A DNA stretch of 59,149 bases from Candidatus Nitrosopumilus sp. (GTDB lineage: Archaea; Thermoproteota; Nitrososphaeria; Nitrososphaerales; Nitrosopumilaceae): the NCBI GenBank assembly GCA_014384555.1, contig JACNFR010000047.1:1-59149 (forward strand), in the 5' to 3' direction. The position numbers and the translations under genes were made by a program. Positions within the stretch are counted from its first letter, which is position 1. Each line of letters opens with the position of its first letter. Below the pieces are notes generated by a model. It was not told the DNA's origin. It did not search any database and saw only the letters and a list, made by a program, of their open reading frames with translations. This document shows positions 44,455-53,294 of this stretch, in pieces.

Positions 44455-44620
44455 GCCTAAAATGCTTAAAATGTTATTAATAAATCTGTAATTTCTTAAT
44501 AATTCGTTATATCCTAAATTCAAATAATTATTAAAAATTATTAAGATACTTAATAACAAATTTTTGCATATTATTAATCATAGGAAATTCAATAAATACA
44601 GAAAATTTCAAAAATAATGC

Positions 44621-44722
44621 ATGTCAAAAATTGTAAAATGTCCAACATGTGATTGTCACATTGTTGTAAATGATAATGGAAAAGCAGAATTCTGTATCAA
44701 AAATGAAAATAGAATAAACTAA
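44621..44722 (+). CDS. 33-aa cysteine-rich microprotein
   Basis: MSKIVKCPTCDCHIVVNDNG followed by KAEFCIKNENRIN. CxxCxCH plus a later Cys could bind one metal ion. It lies alone, divergent from the ZnuA-like gene and overlapping the end of the next gene by 4 bases. Too short to prove; the Cys pattern makes it more than chance. Confidence 0.42.
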   Translation: MSKIVKCPTCDCHIVVNDNGKAEFCIKNENRIN

Positions 44723-46083
44723 TTGAAGGTAAGAGCATTATGTTTTCTAGTGAATGATATTATTCCAACTAGAGAAATAACAAGTATCAAAATTGCAATA
44801 GTACCAAATTCAGGTACAACAACTAGAGCAAATTCAGTTTCTTGTCCGGTATTTCGAATATTTTCAAATTTAATTATTGTTGGACCTGTTTGATCTTCAG
44901 AGAAAGTAAATTTTTCAAATTCTCCACCAACTTGTGCCAATCCAGATACACGATGAATTTCCTGACCATTTTGGATAATCACAAATGTGTAATCAGAACT
45001 TCTCAGAGGATCATTTGTTCTTCCATCTCTGATTGTAAAAATAAAATTAGTAGGAACATCAGGTTCGACATTTAATGGATCCCATGACAAATTAATTTTG
45101 AAATCTTCACTTTTTGTATAAGCTTCTAAAGGAAATGCAATGTCAGTACTAGTTGATAATGTAAATGACATATTATCAGGCAAGGATTCATTAGATTTTT
45201 TCATTTCATTTTTCAAAAATCGTAAATGATCCTGTAATAGAACAAGATGAACTATTCTTTCATGATCTTCTGTATAATCATCAACTGATACTGATGATTT
45301 GAATAATTCAACTCCATTTACATATGCAGAATAACTTGGAGACAAAAATTCTACAAATTCTTTTGGAAAATGAGTCTCTACATGAACAACAGAGACATGA
45401 GACATTTGTTTTTCACTCCAATCAAAAGGCATTTCAAAAGTGACTTCTTTAGCCTCAGAATCGTAATTAAAATTAGATATTGTGTCAAAATAGGATTTTG
45501 AGCGGAATTCAACATCATTGTTTTCATCATCTTGTTCTATGAAAGAGACAGTCTCAATCAGGCTCAAATCTGCATTATAGATGCCAGAATCCTCTATGAT
45601 ATTGGTAGGCTCGTCAATTGTTCTCACTTCAATCTCAAAATTATACAAGCCACCTGTAACAAACAATGGTCCTGAAATCTCTATTGGATTTGATTCAGTT
45701 CCATGCCAAGCACCAAGCAAAGAGTCTTGTTCACCATGAATTGTTATTTCAGAATCTTCAGTTGGGGTAACAATGATTGGCAAAACACCATTTTCTGCAA
45801 AGAAATAATTTCTAAAAATCATTTCATCTTTATGAAATAATCCAATGAGAAAAGTTACATTTTTTGCATTTTCTTTGGTTTCATCTTCAGTTGCAGTAAT
45901 TGTAATTTGATCCTGTTGATTTTCAAAATACATTGGCATTTCTACTGAAATGGATAATTCTTTTCCTTGTACATTAACTGATGAAATTGTATCAATACCA
46001 AATCCATGTCCATAAACACTACTTGCAGGAAATAACAAACTTGCAACAATTACAAATATTCCAAAATTTTTTATCGACATCAT
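44719..46083 (-). CDS. Exported paralogous-family protein with PEFG C-terminal sorting tail
   Basis: 454 aa. Signal peptide ends SSVYGHGFG. The body matches the WW-module proteins: VNVQGKELSISVEM, YFDTISNFNYDSEAKEVTFE, PFDWSEKQM, SVVHVETHFPKEF, YVNGVELF. Instead of WW modules it ends VVPEFGTIAILILVISLVGI plus basic residues, an archaeosortase-type signal. It shows that WW pairs and PEFG tails are alternative endings on the same body. Role unknown; cell surface. Confidence 0.83.
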   Translation of the reverse strand: MMSIKNFGIFVIVASLLFPASSVYGHGFGIDTISSVNVQGKELSISVEMPMYFENQQDQITITATEDETKENAKNVTFLIGLFHKDEMIFRNYFFAENGVLPIIVTPTEDSEITIHGEQDSLLGAWHGTESNPIEISGPLFVTGGLYNFEIEVRTIDEPTNIIEDSGIYNADLSLIETVSFIEQDDENNDVEFRSKSYFDTISNFNYDSEAKEVTFEMPFDWSEKQMSHVSVVHVETHFPKEFVEFLSPSYSAYVNGVELFKSSVSVDDYTEDHERIVHLVLLQDHLRFLKNEMKKSNESLPDNMSFTLSTSTDIAFPLEAYTKSEDFKINLSWDPLNVEPDVPTNFIFTIRDGRTNDPLRSSDYTFVIIQNGQEIHRVSGLAQVGGEFEKFTFSEDQTGPTIIKFENIRNTGQETEFALVVVPEFGTIAILILVISLVGIISFTRKHNALTFN

Positions 46084-46790
46084 TATACTGTTAATAATTC
46101 TTCAACTCGTTTAATTAGTCCATCCATAGATGTCGCCTCCAAAATAGGTTGAAGTTCATTAGGATCCTTAGCTCCTATTGCAGATAATGAGTAAATGTAA
46201 TCAATTGTGGGCGTATCAGTGTTAAGATAGTATTGTTCCAAAACATGATCTAATGAATGTGCATCAACAACTTGAGGTAATGCTTGTTTAATGATCTTCT
46301 TTTTCCATAATTCAACTAATGATTCCCATTTTTCAAGTGTAATGTTCTCATCAATTTCAGGAATCATTTCAACTTCAGCTTGAATGTACATTTTTTCTTC
46401 TGTTCCAATTTTTTCATGAATTTCAGAAATTTCTTGGTGTCCTTCAACTGATAGTGGATCATAATTTGCAGGTTGGGTAATTGATGGAGGAATAATTCTT
46501 TTAATTCTAAATGAATTTCTTCCTAGAGTTTCAATATGTAATTGTAATCCATCAATTTCTACATCTTCACACTTTGAAATTTTAGCAATAGTACCTACTA
46601 ATTTGGGAGAGTTCCAACCATTAACAGAATTATTTTCATCAATCAAGCATACTCCAAATTGACCATCACCAATCATACAATCATCAACTAGTTGTTTGTA
46701 TCGAGGCTCAAAAATACGAAGAGGTAATTCTTGTCTTGGAAATAATACCAAGTCTAAAGGAAATATAGGAATAATTTTAGTTTCAGTCAA
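46083..46790 (-). CDS. Stand-alone Lon N-terminal substrate-binding (LonSB) domain protein
   Basis: 235 aa beginning KIIPIFPLDLVLFPRQELPL, then RIFEPRYKQLV, the LonSB/PUA-like signature. No AAA or protease domain is present. A helical C-terminal half follows. Such proteins may feed substrates to, or act apart from, Lon. The start codon lies 52 bases downstream of pyrB on the same strand; its stop meets the start of the PEFG protein gene. Confidence 0.88.
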   Translation of the reverse strand: MTETKIIPIFPLDLVLFPRQELPLRIFEPRYKQLVDDCMIGDGQFGVCLIDENNSVNGWNSPKLVGTIAKISKCEDVEIDGLQLHIETLGRNSFRIKRIIPPSITQPANYDPLSVEGHQEISEIHEKIGTEEKMYIQAEVEMIPEIDENITLEKWESLVELWKKKIIKQALPQVVDAHSLDHVLEQYYLNTDTPTIDYIYSLSAIGAKDPNELQPILEATSMDGLIKRVEELLTV

Positions 46791-46842
46791 CTAATGATAT
46801 TAAAACGTCTCTAGATATATGGAATACGGATTTTCTAAAAAA

Positions 46843-47772
46843 CTAAAACCCATTTTCATTTAAAATCATACCCAATAGAGCAGAACGTGTATGTTTTCCA
46901 TATTCAGCTTGTTCAAAATATTTGGCATTTTTTGTTTTATCAACATCAGCTGAAATTTCATCTATTCTTGGTAGTGGATGTAAAATTATTGAATCATCTT
47001 TCATTCGCTTTAGCATGTCTAATCCTACAACATAACTTCCTTTAACTTTGAGATATTCTTCTTCATCAGGAAATCTCTCTTTTTGGATTCTTGTAACATA
47101 GAGAACATCTAGTTCATCAAGATGTTCTTCAATATCAGTAGTTTCAGTAAAGTCTAATTTCTTTTTAATTTCAAAAGTTGAATCAGATCTTATTCGTAAT
47201 GATTCAGGAGAAATTAATCTAACATCAACATCATAGTTTCCTAAACCATGTAAAAGAGAGTAAACAGTTCGTCCATACTTTAGATCACCTACGATTCCAA
47301 TTTTTAGACCATCGATCTTTTTCTTTTCTTTCTTTATTGTAAACAAGTCTTGAATTGCCTGAGTTGGATGTTCTTCAGTCCCACTACCTGCATTAATTAC
47401 AGGTTTATCAGATATTTCAGATGCAAATCTACTTGAACCATCTAAAGCATGACGTAAAACTAGAACATCTGAATAAATCGACATTATTCTAACAGTATCT
47501 GCAAGACTTTCACCTTTCTGGGTAGATGAAGATGTTATATCAGAAATTCCTAAAGAATTTCCACCTATTGAGGCCATAGCAGAATCAAAACTAAGACGAG
47601 TTCTGGTGCTTGGCTCGTAAAACAAATATCCCAAAGTACTGCCTTTACAAATTTCCCTTCTATCTGAAGGGTTTAGTTTCATAATTTTATCAGTTGATGT
47701 AAAGATAGATTCTAGTTGATCTTTTGTATAGTCCTTAATTGAGAGGATATCTTTTTGATAGAACTCGTTCAT
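46843..47772 (-). CDS. pyrB: Aspartate carbamoyltransferase catalytic subunit
   Basis: 309-aa enzyme of pyrimidine synthesis. Carbamoyl-phosphate site FYEPSTRTRLSFDSA, loop SSTQKGESLADT, HPTQAIQDLFTI and C-terminal LHPLPRIDEISADVD are all present. Length is normal. It is divergent from its partner pyrI with only 41 bases between start codons. Confidence 0.96.
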   Translation of the reverse strand: MNEFYQKDILSIKDYTKDQLESIFTSTDKIMKLNPSDRREICKGSTLGYLFYEPSTRTRLSFDSAMASIGGNSLGISDITSSSTQKGESLADTVRIMSIYSDVLVLRHALDGSSRFASEISDKPVINAGSGTEEHPTQAIQDLFTIKKEKKKIDGLKIGIVGDLKYGRTVYSLLHGLGNYDVDVRLISPESLRIRSDSTFEIKKKLDFTETTDIEEHLDELDVLYVTRIQKERFPDEEEYLKVKGSYVVGLDMLKRMKDDSIILHPLPRIDEISADVDKTKNAKYFEQAEYGKHTRSALLGMILNENGF

Positions 47773-47813
47773 TCTTTCAATAATATATACAGGTGACTAT
47801 ACAAAGTATTCTG
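47773..47813. promoter_or_regulatory. Back-to-back pyrB/pyrI promoter
   Basis: A plus-strand box A (AATAATATATAC, about 47779-47791) is 26-27 bases before the pyrI ATG. A minus-strand TTTGTATA (about 47797-47804) is 26-27 bases before the pyrB ATG. Both genes can thus be leaderless, and the two boxes share a 41-base gap. Confidence 0.5.
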
Positions 47814-48275
47814 ATGGAACAGTCCGACCTTATGGTTCGACGAATAAAGGAAGGTACTGTAATTGACCATATAGACGAAGGCAAAGGTCTTCAGGTGCTT
47901 AATGCATTACGAATCGATGGTAAAGATGGTAGTCTAATTACCATAGCCCTCAATGTTCCAAGTGGTAAATTTAAGAAAAAGGATATCATCAAAGTTGAAA
48001 ACAAGTTTCTAAAAGACGATGATACCAACAAGATAGCAGTAATTGCACCAACAGCTACAATCAACATGATAAAAGAATACAAGCTTGTTGAGAAGAGAAG
48101 AGTGGCATTACCTAATGAGATTGATAGAATTTTCAGATGTTCAAATCCTGATTGCATTACAAACAGTACTGAGCACATAGAATCAGTAATGGATGTAATT
48201 GACAAGAAAGGAAGAGTTCTCAAATGTAGATATTGTGCCAGAGTTTTAGATGTTAACAAGCTAAAATATAATTAA
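47814..48275 (+). CDS. pyrI: Aspartate carbamoyltransferase regulatory subunit
   Basis: 153 aa from ATG 47814. The N-terminal nucleotide-binding domain (MVRRIKEGTVIDHIDEGKGL) is followed by a zinc domain with four Cys (RCSNPDC...CRYCAR). It binds ATP/CTP to tune PyrB. The ATG at 47814 fits the box A spacing; a GTG at 47793 is an alternative. Separate divergent placement from pyrB is unusual. Confidence 0.95.
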   Translation: MEQSDLMVRRIKEGTVIDHIDEGKGLQVLNALRIDGKDGSLITIALNVPSGKFKKKDIIKVENKFLKDDDTNKIAVIAPTATINMIKEYKLVEKRRVALPNEIDRIFRCSNPDCITNSTEHIESVMDVIDKKGRVLKCRYCARVLDVNKLKYN

Positions 48276-48312
48276 ATAATTATTTAAAAATTTGAAAAAT
48301 ATGTAGTTTGGA

Positions 48313-48621
48313 CTATTGTCCTAAGATGATAAACATCATAACTATACCGTAGATTGCAATGGATTCGACCATACCTACGAAGATGAATACTTTTGACTGT
48401 AGTGCTGGATTCTCACTAATTACTGCAAGTCCTGCTGCACCTACTTGACCAAGACCAATACCTGCACCGAAAGCTGCTAGACCGAAAGCTAATCCTGCAC
48501 CGAGAATTTTGAATGAGTCAGAACTTCCTGCTGCATCGCCTTCTGCAGCGTATGCAACTCCAGTAGATCCAATAACGGATATTACTGCTGCTGCCAAAAG
48601 TAGTAAAACGATAGGTTTCAT
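48313..48621 (-). CDS. atpK: A-type ATP synthase subunit K (proteolipid c-ring)
   Basis: 102 aa from MKPIVLLLLAAAVISVIG, a leader-like first helix ending GVAYAAEGD, followed by the two-helix hairpin FGLAAFGAGIGLGQVGAAG and FIFVGMVESIAIYGIVMMF. The ion-binding Glu is in MVES. It is the last gene of the ATP synthase operon. The extra N-terminal helix may be cleaved, as in some archaeal proteolipids. Confidence 0.93.
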   Translation of the reverse strand: MKPIVLLLLAAAVISVIGSTGVAYAAEGDAAGSSDSFKILGAGLAFGLAAFGAGIGLGQVGAAGLAVISENPALQSKVFIFVGMVESIAIYGIVMMFIILGQ

Positions 48622-48676
48622 TTTCTGATCAGACTCTCTCAAATCCATATTTAAATCATGATAATAAAATTACAGT

Positions 48677-48802
48677 TTAACTGAGTGCTTTCTTTTTGAA
48701 AGCGGCTAAATCATCTTTGATTGATTTTGAGAAATCCTCATGATCTTTTTCTATAACTTTTTTAGAGTTTTCAAGTAATTTTTTTATTTCTTCTTTTGCC
48801 AT
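48677..48802 (-). CDS. 41-aa helical microprotein within the ATP synthase operon
   Basis: MAKEEIKKLLENSKKVIEKD, then HEDFSKSIKDDLAAFKKKAL: one charged amphipathic helix. Its ATG lies 2 bases after the stop of atpD (48805), with atpK about 55 bases downstream. The frame and position make it part of the operon. It could be a much reduced peripheral-stalk subunit H or a regulator; no homology can be judged by eye. Confidence 0.62.
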   Translation of the reverse strand: MAKEEIKKLLENSKKVIEKDHEDFSKSIKDDLAAFKKKALS

Positions 48803-48804
48803 TA

Positions 48805-49434
48805 TTATCTACTATCCATCTTTGCCTTCACTTTTTTTAACTTTGCGAATTCTTCTCTTTCTCTCTCTTCAAGAGTAGAGAGAATGAAACGAATATTTTC
48901 TTTGTATTGAGGAATAATGACATTTTCAAGAGCATTTAGCAATTTTTGTGTCTTTTCTAATGCTTTTGCAAGACTGAAAATAGAATTTTCATATTCTGCT
49001 GCTTTACAAATTTTTGGCATCAATTCTTTGATCTGTTTTGATGCTCTATCAATTGAAGAATTTGTATCTGCAAATCCATAAGGCATTGATTTTGTATCTT
49101 TTTCAGTTACAGTAAGTGCAGGAATTTTTACATCAACTACTCTTCTAACATGAACTTCTACTTCCATAACAGGAGGAGTGGATTCTGCAACAGAGTCAAC
49201 AGTGTTAGTACCTAGTGCAAGATATGCTTCGTTTACTGATTTGTAAATATCTTGTAAAGGATCCCAAATTCCACCTCTTGCTTTAGATGCTTCCTGAATC
49301 ATTTCTTCAATATTTTTTAAGAGAACTTTACGTTTATCATCTAAAATTTGCTGAACCATAACAGCAATTTGTGTAGATTTTTTATATTTGAAAAGTTCAA
49401 TCTTTGTTGCTGCAACGTTTTGTCCAAATGACAT
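48805..49434 (-). CDS. atpD: A-type ATP synthase subunit D (central stalk)
   Basis: 209-aa coiled-coil rotor shaft. The N-terminus (ATKIELFKYKKSTQIAVMVQ) and C-terminal helix (LENVIIPQYKENIRFILSTL) are family typical. It follows atpB by 4 bases. Confidence 0.92.
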   Translation of the reverse strand: MSFGQNVAATKIELFKYKKSTQIAVMVQQILDDKRKVLLKNIEEMIQEASKARGGIWDPLQDIYKSVNEAYLALGTNTVDSVAESTPPVMEVEVHVRRVVDVKIPALTVTEKDTKSMPYGFADTNSSIDRASKQIKELMPKICKAAEYENSIFSLAKALEKTQKLLNALENVIIPQYKENIRFILSTLEEREREEFAKLKKVKAKMDSR

Positions 49435-49438
49435 TCAG

Positions 49439-50824
49439 TTACTCTTCCTTGTAATATTTTTCTACGTACTTGTCTTTGATTTTAGTAATCTCATTCCTTG
49501 GTAATTTTGATACAATCTTCCACATGAGATCAAGTGTTTCTTCAATTGTTCTATTCTCATCAGTTGCTTGTGTAAGGAATTCTTTTTCAAAAGTATCACC
49601 AACATCCATGTATTTGAGGTCAATTTCAGTCAGGCCAGCTTTACCTACAATACCTGCAAGTGCTCTTACTTCTTGTGCCCTAGAATATGCATCATAAACT
49701 TGGTTAGAAACTTCACTGTGATCTTCTCTAGTACTTCCTTCACCAATTCCGTCTTTCATCAGTCTACTAAGACTAGACAAGATATTGATTGGTGGATAAA
49801 CTCCTTGTCTGAACAAATCTCTACCAACTACAATTTGTCCCTCAGTAATGTAACCAGTAAGGTCAGGAATTGGGTGAGTGATATCATCAGATGGCATTGT
49901 TAAAATTGGAACTTGTGTAACACTGCCTTTTCTTCCATTGAGTTTTCCTGCTCTTTCATAAAGTGTTGAAAGATCAGTGTATAGATAACCAGGATATCCC
50001 TTTCTTCCAGGAACTTCTTCTCTTGCTGCACTAATCTCTCTTAGTGCCTCTGCATAGTTTGTCATATCAGTAATTACAACTAGAACGTGCATTCCTAAAT
50101 CAAATGCCAAATATTCTGCTACAGTTAATGCTACACGAGGTGTGATGATTCTTTCAATTGCAGGATCATCTGCTGTATTTAGAAATAGAACACTTCTTTT
50201 GAGTGCACCAGATTCTTCAAGACTTCTTCTGAAATATTCTGCTTCACTGTATTGCACACCAATTGCTGCAAATACTACAGCAAAGTCATCTTGTTTTCCA
50301 ACAACACTTGCTTGTCTTGCAATTTGTGCTGCCAAAAGATTGTGAGACATACCAGAACCAGAAAATATTGGAAGTTTTTGTCCTCTAACTAGAGTCATCA
50401 ATCCATCAATTACAGATACACCGGTTTGAATGAAATCTTTTGGATATTCACGTTGTTCTGGATTCATTGGTTCTCCGTTAATGTCTACAAATTTATCAGC
50501 AATTGGATCTGGTAGTCCATCTTTTGGTCTTCCTAATCCATCAAATACTCTACCAAGTACCTCTTTGGATACTGGCATTTCCATAACTTTACCTACAAAT
50601 TTTGCTTTAGTTCCAGAAATTGATAATCCAGTTGTTCCTTCGAAGACTTGGACAATTGCTTTACCATTTCCTACTTCGAGAACTTTGCCTAATCTTCTTT
50701 CACCTTCAGTAGTTTCAATTTCAACTAGTTCATCAAATGCTGCACTTTCAACATCATCTACAACAACTAGTGGACCTTTGATTTCTGCAATCTTACTATA
50801 CTGAACTCCACCTTCTGCTGTCAA
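49439..50824 (-). CDS. atpB: A-type ATP synthase subunit B (non-catalytic)
   Basis: 461 aa. Beta-barrel N-terminus ([20 protein letters not shown]), [20 protein letters not shown] in place of a full Walker A, and [20 protein letters not shown]. It forms the regulatory half of the A3B3 head. Its start overlaps the stop of atpA by 4 bases. Confidence 0.96.
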   Translation of the reverse strand: MTAEGGVQYSKIAEIKGPLVVVDDVESAAFDELVEIETTEGERRLGKVLEVGNGKAIVQVFEGTTGLSISGTKAKFVGKVMEMPVSKEVLGRVFDGLGRPKDGLPDPIADKFVDINGEPMNPEQREYPKDFIQTGVSVIDGLMTLVRGQKLPIFSGSGMSHNLLAAQIARQASVVGKQDDFAVVFAAIGVQYSEAEYFRRSLEESGALKRSVLFLNTADDPAIERIITPRVALTVAEYLAFDLGMHVLVVITDMTNYAEALREISAAREEVPGRKGYPGYLYTDLSTLYERAGKLNGRKGSVTQVPILTMPSDDITHPIPDLTGYITEGQIVVGRDLFRQGVYPPINILSSLSRLMKDGIGEGSTREDHSEVSNQVYDAYSRAQEVRALAGIVGKAGLTEIDLKYMDVGDTFEKEFLTQATDENRTIEETLDLMWKIVSKLPRNEITKIKDKYVEKYYKEE

Positions 50825-52599
50825 TTTGATACCTTCACTCCTGAAATTGATTTGAATTGTTCTTGCATATCCTTATCTAATTGTTCAAGTTTTGGCATCT
50901 CATCATCTTTGACATCCATTCTTGCTTTAAGTAAACTGCTTACTACACCGAGTTCACGAATGTCAGATAGTGCTGTACCTTCTTTGAGTGCTTGTTGTCC
51001 CTTTTTGTAAAAGTCAACTAATAATTTCATTAATTTGAATTGTTTTTCTGGACTACAGTAAGTGTCGACATCATCAAATGAATTTTGTTGTAACAAACCA
51101 ATCTTTACCATTCTTGCAACTTCAAGAATTAATTTTTCTTCATCAGGTAATGCTTCAGGACCTAAGAGTCTGACAATTTCTTTTAATGTATCTTCTCGTT
51201 GTAGAATACCATAAGTTTCACTTCTAATGCTAAACCAATCTTCACTAATGTTTTCACTCCACCATTTTGCAATATCTGCAAGATAACCAGAATAGCTGTT
51301 CATCCAATTAATTGATGGGTAGTGTCTAGAGTATGCAAGTTTTGCATCTAATGCCCAGAAAGTTTTGATAAATCTCATTGTGTGAGTTGTAACTGGTTCT
51401 GTAAAGTCACCACCGGATGGAGATACAGCACCAATCAAAGTAACAGAGCCATCACGTTCTGGACTACCAGATGCTTGAACACGACCTGCTCTTTCATAAA
51501 ATTCTGCTAATCTAGATGCTAAGTATGATGGATAACCTTCTTCTGCAGGCATCTCTTCTAATCTTCCACTCATTTCTCTAAGTGATTCAGCCCATCTACT
51601 TGTAGAATCTGCTACAAGTACAACGTCTTTACCCATATCTCTGTAATATTCTGCAATTGTGACACCAGTGTAGATACTTGCTTCTCTTGCTGCTACTGGC
51701 ATGTTACTAGTATTTGCGACAAGGACAGTTCTATCCATTAATGGTTTTCCACTACGTGGATCTTTAAGATGTGGGAATTCAACTAGTACTTCAGTCATTT
51801 CATTTCCTCTTTCACCACAACCAATGTAAACAACAACTTGAGAATCAGCCCATTTTGCAATCTGGTGTAATGTAACAGTCTTTCCTGTTCCAAATGCTCC
51901 AGGGATTGAACCGGTTCCACCTTTTGCAATTGGGAAGAAAGTGTCAATGACACGTTGTCCGGTTAAGAGGGGTACAGTTGGATCATATCTTTTATTGTAA
52001 GGACGTGGTTTTCGTACAGGCCATCTGTGATACATTTTGACTGGGATTGATTGTCCATCTTTCTCAGTAGTGGCCATTACAGTTTCTAAATCATAATCTC
52101 CTTCAGATACAAGGTTTGAAAGTTTTCCACCTGGATGATCTGGTGGAAGCATAATAGGGTGATCGATAAGATCAGTTTCTTTAACAGTTCCAATAATATT
52201 TCCTGCAGAAACTTCATCACCATTACTTACTGATGGAATAAAGTGATATTTTTTTGTCATATCAACTGCAGTAGTTGTAATGCCCCTTCCAATGAAAGAA
52301 CCAGATGCTTTAGATAATTCTCTTAGTGGTCTTTGAATTCCGTCATAAAGTTGTCCAATGATTCCAGGACCTAATAATACACTAAGTGGGTTTCCAGTAC
52401 CAACTACAGGCTCTCCTGGTTTTAATCCACTTGTTGATTCGTATACTTGAATAAATGCTACATCGCCTGTAAGTCTAATAACTTCGCCTACTAATTTTGA
52501 ATTTCCTACAGTTACAGTCTCATACATTTTTGCATCAGACATACCGTCTGCTCTTACAGCTGGGCCACTTACCCAAACAATTCTACCTTGAGCTGCCAT
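50821..52599 (-). CDS. atpA: A-type ATP synthase subunit A (catalytic)
   Basis: 592 aa. Walker A GAFGTGKT, the catalytic Glu in [12 protein letters not shown], the non-homologous insert typical of A/V-type A subunits (about 110-190), and [20 protein letters not shown]. It starts 3 bases after the end of atpE. The A-type organisation and the neighbouring subunits identify an archaeal synthase. Confidence 0.97.
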   Translation of the reverse strand: MAAQGRIVWVSGPAVRADGMSDAKMYETVTVGNSKLVGEVIRLTGDVAFIQVYESTSGLKPGEPVVGTGNPLSVLLGPGIIGQLYDGIQRPLRELSKASGSFIGRGITTTAVDMTKKYHFIPSVSNGDEVSAGNIIGTVKETDLIDHPIMLPPDHPGGKLSNLVSEGDYDLETVMATTEKDGQSIPVKMYHRWPVRKPRPYNKRYDPTVPLLTGQRVIDTFFPIAKGGTGSIPGAFGTGKTVTLHQIAKWADSQVVVYIGCGERGNEMTEVLVEFPHLKDPRSGKPLMDRTVLVANTSNMPVAAREASIYTGVTIAEYYRDMGKDVVLVADSTSRWAESLREMSGRLEEMPAEEGYPSYLASRLAEFYERAGRVQASGSPERDGSVTLIGAVSPSGGDFTEPVTTHTMRFIKTFWALDAKLAYSRHYPSINWMNSYSGYLADIAKWWSENISEDWFSIRSETYGILQREDTLKEIVRLLGPEALPDEEKLILEVARMVKIGLLQQNSFDDVDTYCSPEKQFKLMKLLVDFYKKGQQALKEGTALSDIRELGVVSSLLKARMDVKDDEMPKLEQLDKDMQEQFKSISGVKVSN

Positions 52600-52602
52600 T
52601 TT

Positions 52603-53250
52603 CTAATTTCCCACTCCGAATTTTGCTGCAATATCTTTCCTAATTAAAGGCTTCAGACGTTCAATTCTGGCATCAAGAGTATTATCAAATGTCATTGCTC
52701 CATCCTTAGACTTGATGATTACGCCGCCAATACATTCAATGGTATCTGATGATAGTTCAGATCCAGGAAATCCAGATAGCGTAGATTGAACAACATCACG
52801 ATCTTTAGAATTTGCAGATACTATAACTTCAGATGTACCCAAAATTCGGGTTGATTCATCTAATAATGATTTAATCAAATTTGCATAATCACCACTGCGA
52901 TCATTATTTGTAATTTGGTCTAATGCCTTTACAAAGACCTTATCAACAGATGCTTCTAATGCCAAAAGTTGTTTATTTCTGGCTTCAATATCAGCGCCAC
53001 CAATAATCTGTTTTTCAATTTTATCTGCTTCTTTCTTGCCATCTGCAATAATTTTGTCATATTCTTTTCCTAGTTTAGGAATAGCATCATCAAGAGTCTG
53101 AGTTGTGTCATTTAAAGCAGATTTTATACTAGATTCGATCTCTTTTTGTGTTTGATTAAGAATTTTATCAATAGTTTGTTCTAGAGCAAGATTTGCCAAT
53201 GGGTGGCATTTATTCATAATAGATTTTAATGTTTGGGAATGAATAGACAA
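52603..53250 (-). CDS. atpE: A-type ATP synthase subunit E (peripheral stalk)
   Basis: 215 aa: a long N-terminal helix (SALNDTTQTLDDAIPKLGKE, about 10-95) and a C-terminal globular domain ending CIGGVIIKSKDGAMTFDNTL, then DARIERLKP. It pairs with subunit H in known A-ATPases. It leads the operon E-A-B-D-(41 aa)-K and is divergent from subunit I. Confidence 0.9.
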   Translation of the reverse strand: MSIHSQTLKSIMNKCHPLANLALEQTIDKILNQTQKEIESSIKSALNDTTQTLDDAIPKLGKEYDKIIADGKKEADKIEKQIIGGADIEARNKQLLALEASVDKVFVKALDQITNNDRSGDYANLIKSLLDESTRILGTSEVIVSANSKDRDVVQSTLSGFPGSELSSDTIECIGGVIIKSKDGAMTFDNTLDARIERLKPLIRKDIAAKFGVGN

Positions 53251-53294
53251 ATTCAGAAAGATATTAAAATCAAAGAAATTACCGATGGATTATC

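Noticed and set aside
49568-49903. 111-aa plus-strand frame opposite atpB
   Set aside because: Antisense shadow of a conserved gene, without any recognisable motif.
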